From NCBI GenBank assembly GCA_003455655.1, contig DMQP01000034.1, positions 1 through 15,925 on the forward strand: a stretch of DNA of 15,925 nt, written 5' to 3'. Numbering within the stretch: the first letter of the stretch is position 1; each line of letters starts with the position of its first letter. Shown in pieces: positions 12,338-15,925 of this stretch. Source of the DNA: Treponema sp. (GTDB lineage Bacteria > Spirochaetota > Spirochaetia > Treponematales > Treponemataceae). Both the position numbers and the translations under genes were made by a program. The notes under the pieces were generated by a model. It ran no database searches, had not been told where the DNA came from, and was given only the letters and a program-made list of their open reading frames with translations.

Positions 12338-14119
12338 ATGAACGAACAGGAAATTCTTGAACGCGCAAACCAGTATATTTCAGAAGAAAAAGACGAGTCA
12401 TTCCGCAGCGAAGTTGAAGCACTTGTCGCTAAAAAAGACATGGCCGAACTTGAAGACCGTTTTTACCAGAGTCTTGAGTTTGGAACCGGCGGATTACGTG
12501 GTGTTATGGGTGGCGGAACAAACCGCATGAACACACTTAACATTTCAAAAGCAACACAGGGCCTTGCAACTTACATTATCAAAGCATTTCCTGAAGAAGC
12601 AAAAGCAGGAACCTTAAGTGCTTGTATTGCCTACGACAGCCGCAACAATCATGACAAATTTTCTGACATTACCGCACGCGTATTTGCTGCAAACGGAATC
12701 AAAGCCTATCTCTTTACCGGAATGCGCCCTACTCCCGAATTAAGTTTTGCAATCCGCGAGTTAGGATGTAAGACTGGTGTTGTTGTTACAGCAAGCCACA
12801 ACCCTCCCAAATACAACGGTTATAAAGCATACTGGGCAGACGGTGCTCAAGTTGTTGAACCCCATGACAAGGGAATTATTGACGAAGTTAATGCTGTAAA
12901 AGAAGTAAAACTTATCAGTCGCGAAGATGCAATCAAACAGGGAAAACTTGTTCTTATAGACAAAGAAATTGACGACAAGTTCCACGCAATGATAAAAGCA
13001 GAACTCTATCGTCCAGACCTTATTAAAGAAAAAGCTTCTAGCGTAAAAGTTGTATACACTCCCCTGCACGGAACAGGAGCTATGCATGTAGAAAAAGTTT
13101 TGGGAGATTTAGGACTTAATGTCATTACTGTTCCCGAACAGCGCGAAGGAGACGGAAACTTCCCCACTGTAGAAAAGCCAAATCCAGAAGAAGCACCCGC
13201 ACTTAAAATGTCTGTTGAACTTGCTAAAAAAGAAAAAGCAGATGTTGTTATGGCAACAGACCCTGACGCAGACCGTTTCGGAACAGCCTTCCCTGACAAA
13301 GACGGAAACTATGTTTTGGTAAGTGGAAACCAGATGGGCGCTCTGCTTGCAGATTATGTTCTTCTTTCTAAAAAAGAATTTAACAAAATGCCAGCAAACC
13401 CAGTTCTTATTCGTTCCATTGTAACCAGTCCCTTTGTTGATGCAATTGCAAAATCCTATGGAGTAACTACTCGTGAGGTTCTTACAGGATTTAAATGGAT
13501 TGCATTTGAAGAAGGAGAAATGGAAGCTAAGGGTGTAGAACACTATGTCTTTGGTCTTGAAGAAAGCTACGGTTACCTGGTAGAAACAGCTTGTCGCGAC
13601 AAAGACGGAGTTTCTGCAGCTGCAATGTGTGCCGAAATGACACTGTATTGGGCAAGCAAAGGAAAGAGTCTTCTTGAACACTTAAACGACTTGTACAAAA
13701 AGCACGGATACTTTGAAGACCGCGCAATCAGCAGATACTTCGAAGGAATCTCTGGTCCAAAAATTATGGGCGGCATTATGACTCGCTTACGCACAGAAGG
13801 ACTTACAAGTTTAGGTGGCAAAAAAGTGCTTACCATTCGCGATGTACAGGAGCAGGTTTCATTTGATCCTGCAAATCCGTCTAAAAAAGAAGCGCTGTCC
13901 TTCCCCAAGAGCAATGTATTGCAGTTCTTCCTTGAAGGCGGAACAATTGTAAGTGCTCGTCCCAGTGGAACAGAACCTAAAATCAAGTTCTACATCAATA
14001 GTGTTGTGCCGGTAAGCGGTGCATCAGACGAAGCCTTTGAAGCAGCTAAAAAAGATTCAGCTGCTTTGTGTGACCGCATTAGTGCAGAAATAACCGCTAT
14101 ACTCGATGCCGCATGCTAA
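12338..14119 (+). CDS. Phospho-sugar mutase (PgcA-type alpha-phosphoglucomutase)
   Basis: Interconverts glucose-1-phosphate and glucose-6-phosphate, and possibly mannose or ribose phosphates, linking glycolysis to glycan and nucleotide-sugar synthesis. Its 593 residues match the PgcA/PGM2-like family. Signatures in order: FGTGGLRGVMGGGTNRMN near residue 46, catalytic S153-H154-N155-P156 (VVTASHNPPKYNGYKAYW), YTPLHGTGAMHVEKVL, metal loop D308-P-D310-A-D312-R313, specificity loop E408-E409-S410-Y-G412 with a following RDKDG, and phosphate loop RPSGTEP from R541. The start has AAGGAAGGA just upstream. The gene directly follows another, only distantly similar, mutase. Its last 14 bases overlap the exonuclease gene. 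Confidence 0.93.
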   Translation: MNEQEILERANQYISEEKDESFRSEVEALVAKKDMAELEDRFYQSLEFGTGGLRGVMGGGTNRMNTLNISKATQGLATYIIKAFPEEAKAGTLSACIAYDSRNNHDKFSDITARVFAANGIKAYLFTGMRPTPELSFAIRELGCKTGVVVTASHNPPKYNGYKAYWADGAQVVEPHDKGIIDEVNAVKEVKLISREDAIKQGKLVLIDKEIDDKFHAMIKAELYRPDLIKEKASSVKVVYTPLHGTGAMHVEKVLGDLGLNVITVPEQREGDGNFPTVEKPNPEEAPALKMSVELAKKEKADVVMATDPDADRFGTAFPDKDGNYVLVSGNQMGALLADYVLLSKKEFNKMPANPVLIRSIVTSPFVDAIAKSYGVTTREVLTGFKWIAFEEGEMEAKGVEHYVFGLEESYGYLVETACRDKDGVSAAAMCAEMTLYWASKGKSLLEHLNDLYKKHGYFEDRAISRYFEGISGPKIMGGIMTRLRTEGLTSLGGKKVLTIRDVQEQVSFDPANPSKKEALSFPKSNVLQFFLEGGTIVSARPSGTEPKIKFYINSVVPVSGASDEAFEAAKKDSAALCDRISAEITAILDAAC

Positions 14120-14753
14120 CATAAACCTTTTCCGTGACTACAAGCGCTTGGCTAAACTTTTTTACGAAGGAACAGTCTTTGTTGCTGTAGACACGGAAAC
14201 CACAGGCTTAAGCAAAAATAATAATTTTCTCATGGAAATAGGAGCTGTCAAATTTACTGTTGATGGCTCCCTTTCTCTTTATGACGAACTTATAAAACCC
14301 CGAGAACCTATTCCACTGCCTTTAGTTCACTTAACGGGTATAACGCCACAGATGGTCGAAAACTGTCCGCCAGAAGAAAAAGTTCTTCCCTCATTTTTAA
14401 ACTACATTGGAAATGCAGTACTCATTGCTCACAATGCTCCCTTCGACATAGGATTTTTAAACACAACCCTAGAGCGCATGTCTTTTTCTCACTTAAAAAA
14501 TAAAGTCATAGACACACTGCCACTTTCTCGTTGGGCTTACCCTCAGTTTGGTCAGCAAAAAAAAGAACATCCCTACAGTTTACAAAGTCTTGCACAAGCT
14601 CTGAACATAGAAGTTAAAGCTGCTCACCGTGCACATGATGATGCTCGTGTTTGTATGGAACTATTTAAGAAGATTATTGAAGATACCAAAAGCAGGCAAA
14701 TCGATTATTCAATACTAAAGACAGGAAGTCTTTTTGACCAAGAACTTTTTTAA
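14106..14753 (+). CDS. DnaQ-family 3'-5' exonuclease (DEDDh)
   Basis: A 215-residue stand-alone DEDDh exonuclease, either a proofreading subunit-like protein (epsilon or PolC exonuclease type) or a general 3'-5' DNA exonuclease. Exo I is VDTETTG with Asp29 and Glu31. Exo II is IAHNAPFDIGFLN with Asp114. Exo III is AHRAHDDARV with the His174-x4-Asp179 pair that defines DEDDh. The LTGITPQMVENCPP segment is typical of the PolC/epsilon group. The ATG lies 14 bases inside the end of the mutase gene in another frame, with no clear Shine-Dalgarno, so expression probably depends on translation of the upstream gene. No separate promoter is visible. The C-terminus past about 195 is a short tail without a recognised domain. 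Confidence 0.9.
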   Translation: MPHANINLFRDYKRLAKLFYEGTVFVAVDTETTGLSKNNNFLMEIGAVKFTVDGSLSLYDELIKPREPIPLPLVHLTGITPQMVENCPPEEKVLPSFLNYIGNAVLIAHNAPFDIGFLNTTLERMSFSHLKNKVIDTLPLSRWAYPQFGQQKKEHPYSLQSLAQALNIEVKAAHRAHDDARVCMELFKKIIEDTKSRQIDYSILKTGSLFDQELF

Positions 14754-14755
14754 AC

Positions 14756-14798
14756 AAAAAAACGGTACTCGGCAAAATGTCTTTTTACCAAAGTACCG
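14756..14798 (-). terminator. Terminator between convergent exonuclease and TM2-like genes
   Basis: A long interrupted hairpin: outer stem CGGTACT (14763-14769) with AGTACCG (14792-14798), and inner stem GGCAAAA (14771-14777) with TTTTACC (14783-14789), the inner one better paired on the minus strand through a G-U. On the minus strand seven T follow (complement of A 14756-14762), so it terminates the small membrane-protein gene. The plus-strand T tract after the hairpin is weak. Confidence 0.8.
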
Positions 14799-14817
14799 CT
14801 TTCGTGCACCATAAACA

Positions 14818-15039
14818 TTAGATGTTTACAACGCGCAAAATGCTTCCCTTAAACAACATCAAGATAAAATCAATTACCCAAATAATGTTCCAACCTAAGA
14901 GAAAACGCAAAAGAGCGGCAACAATTTTACCGTCCATAATGCGCTGAACAATTCCTAAAATAGGACCAAAGAATAAGCATAAAATAATGCTTACAATTCG
15001 AGAAAGGCCAAAATAATCTCTTCCACTAGTCTTTGCCAT
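14818..15039 (-). CDS. Small two-helix membrane protein, TM2-like
   Basis: A 73-residue protein with two hydrophobic segments. The first (LSRIVSIILCLFFGPILGIV) and the second (LLGWNIIWVIDFILMLFKGS) are separated by a short basic loop (QRIMDGKIVAALLRF). The W-x-x-D pattern in the second helix (WNIIWVIDFILMLFKG) and the Gly-rich turn after the first helix recall TM2-domain proteins, though the match is partial. The start at 15039 (MAKTSGRDYFG) has AAGGAG 6 bases upstream. A longer in-frame ORF to 15078 would run through the promoter. It is monocistronic, with a near-consensus promoter and a strong terminator, so it is likely well expressed. Function is unknown. Confidence 0.75.
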   Translation of the reverse strand: MAKTSGRDYFGLSRIVSIILCLFFGPILGIVQRIMDGKIVAALLRFLLGWNIIWVIDFILMLFKGSILRVVNI

Positions 15040-15057
15040 ATATAACTCCTTGCCTAA

Positions 15058-15085
15058 ATTATACACTACAATTTTCAAAAGTCAA
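15058..15085 (-). promoter_or_regulatory. Promoter of the small TM2-like protein gene
   Basis: -35 TTGACT (15085-15080), a 16-base spacer and perfect -10 TATAAT (15063-15058), the strongest promoter in the window. The start is predicted near 15051, so the leader is about 12 bases and begins at the Shine-Dalgarno itself. Confidence 0.75.
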
Positions 15086-15107
15086 ATTTAAAACTTTTAA
15101 CAGGCAG

Positions 15108-15136
15108 TTGTGTCAAATAAAATGATAGGATATGAT
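15108..15136 (+). promoter_or_regulatory. Promoter of the TPR protein gene
   Basis: -35 TTGTGT (15108-15113), a 17-base spacer and -10 TATGAT (15131-15136). Six bases separate the -10 from the ATG at 15143, so transcription should start at the initiation codon. It is divergent from the promoter at 15058-15085. Confidence 0.6.
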
Positions 15137-15142
15137 TGAACT

Positions 15143-15883
15143 ATGAAGAAGTTTTGTTTTTTACTTTTGAATGTAGCCTTTACACTGTATGCCTTTGCAG
15201 CACAACCACTTTCACAAGCTTTCCCTACCGAATATGAACAGCTTGTCTCTGCCGTTTACACATCAACTTACAGCCAAGAAGAATTAGAACCTTTATTTGA
15301 AAAAACAATTTCTGTAAGTCAAGAAAAATACGAGGGACAAGAACAACTGACACTTCTTGCAATGTGTTCTTTTATGAGGGGAATGTACTACTATTTTAAT
15401 AATGATGAAAAAACTGCTGGCGACTATTTTGACATTGCACAAAACACAATGAATGCCGCTCGTTCAATCGAAAAAACAGCGCTTAACACAGCCCTACTTG
15501 CTCAAATTATTATGCAAAATGCAGCGGTAAAAGGATTCGGTTACCAAATTGCAAATGTTCCGGGATTACCAAAATTAATTCGAGAAGCACTTGCACTTGA
15601 CGAAAATTGCATTCACGCACTCTACATGAAAAACTTTTTTAACTGTACTGTTCCGGCTCCCTACGGCGAAGGTTATCTTAAAGGAGCAGAAGCTATGATT
15701 CAACTTTTAGAAAGCGGTCGAACAGTAACAGAACACGAACGTTATAACATGACAGCCATTATTGCATACGCTTACAGCAAAAAAAATCGCAGAGACCTTG
15801 CAATAGAATACTACCAAAAAGCTTTACAGATTTATCCGACAAACAAAGAAGTTCTTACCGCACTGTCAGCTCTAAAACCATAA
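15143..15883 (+). CDS. Exported TPR-repeat protein
   Basis: A 246-residue protein. The N-terminus is a Sec signal peptide (MKKFCFLLLNVAFTLYAFAA) with likely cleavage around residue 20, before QPLSQAF. Cys5 lies at the start of the hydrophobic core and is not a lipobox cysteine. The mature protein is alpha-helical throughout. The end is a recognisable TPR unit (AYAYSKKNRRDLAIEYYQKA, then LQIYPTNKEV), and an earlier repeat-like helix pair covers about 60-115. It contains PYGEGYLKGAEAM at about 171-183, a pattern seen in TPR proteins of spirochete envelopes. Probably a periplasmic scaffold; the partner is unknown. No Shine-Dalgarno precedes the ATG, which sits at the predicted transcription start. 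The stop is at 15881-15883, followed by a weak hairpin. Confidence 0.8.
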   Translation: MKKFCFLLLNVAFTLYAFAAQPLSQAFPTEYEQLVSAVYTSTYSQEELEPLFEKTISVSQEKYEGQEQLTLLAMCSFMRGMYYYFNNDEKTAGDYFDIAQNTMNAARSIEKTALNTALLAQIIMQNAAVKGFGYQIANVPGLPKLIREALALDENCIHALYMKNFFNCTVPAPYGEGYLKGAEAMIQLLESGRTVTEHERYNMTAIIAYAYSKKNRRDLAIEYYQKALQIYPTNKEVLTALSALKP

Positions 15884-15887
15884 GCAG

Positions 15888-15912
15888 TAACGACACTCAT
15901 TGTCATTATTTT
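15888..15912 (+). terminator. Possible weak terminator after the TPR protein gene
   Basis: TAACGACA (15888-15895) and TGTCATTA (15901-15908) form an 8-position stem with one C-A mismatch and a 5-base loop, followed by four T. The stem is weak and the T run short, so this is tentative. Confidence 0.35.
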
Positions 15913-15925
15913 GTGTTAATCTAAA

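Noticed and set aside
13109..13681. 190-residue minus-strand ORF inside the second mutase gene
   Set aside because: Phe/Cys/Ser-rich antisense shadow of a clearly conserved enzyme, caused by codon bias.
1..15925. Mobile element, prophage or defence island
   Set aside because: No transposase, integrase, phage structural, restriction or toxin-antitoxin signatures were seen, and gene content is housekeeping or envelope.

Overview
This 15.9 kb window looks like chromosomal DNA from a host-associated spirochete of the genus Treponema or a close relative. That inference rests on gene content: a treponeme-style seryl-tRNA synthetase, an AI-2E/PerM-family permease, a PilZ-like protein coupled to a lipoprotein, a ComFB-family protein, several low-complexity or TPR envelope proteins, and a solitary rpsD. 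It also rests on moderate AT-richness and on clear -10/-35 promoters. I see no transposase, integrase, phage gene, CRISPR array, tRNA or rRNA. Coding density is high and the gaps are short. The region is core-like apart from a repeat-rich surface-type protein at the left edge.

Layout. (1) Positions 2-4325, plus strand: the 3' part of a Thr/Ser/Gln-rich repeat protein with a C-terminal TPR-like region, then serS and an AI-2E family permease, with gaps of 16-18 bases. (2) Positions 4289-5937, minus strand: a lipoprotein gene translationally coupled (TGATG) to a PilZ-like gene, whose 3' end overlaps the permease tail to tail by 37 bases. (3) Positions 5995-8067, plus strand: a strong promoter and a monocistronic aconitase of the shorter bacterial/archaeal type, with an unusual four-cysteine linker. 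(4) Positions 8075-9585, plus strand: a promoter driving a ComFB/beta-sandwich fusion gene and a Bax inhibitor-1 family membrane protein gene two bases downstream. (5) Positions 9618-10406, minus strand: rpsD with its own terminator, a leader of about 100 bases and its own promoter. (6) Positions 10416-14753, plus strand: two different phosphohexomutases of about 600 residues and a DnaQ-type 3'-5' exonuclease overlapping the second by 14 bases. (7) Positions 14756-15085, minus strand: a 73-residue TM2-like membrane protein gene with its own promoter and terminator. (8) Positions 15108-15883, plus strand: an exported TPR protein.

How the parts may work together. Translation (serS, rpsD) and central carbon metabolism (aconitase, two sugar-phosphate mutases) are housekeeping. 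The PilZ-like and ComFB-like proteins both belong to groups that include cyclic-dinucleotide receptors, so the window may hold two second-messenger effectors. The most distinctive sequence-level observations are: the ComFB fusion; the aconitase linker cysteines; three genes that lack a Shine-Dalgarno and have a -10 box 3-7 bases from the start codon (candidate leaderless mRNAs); and the in-frame 15-base repeat array in the envelope protein. I found no clearly new multi-gene system. All family assignments come from reading motifs, without database searches.
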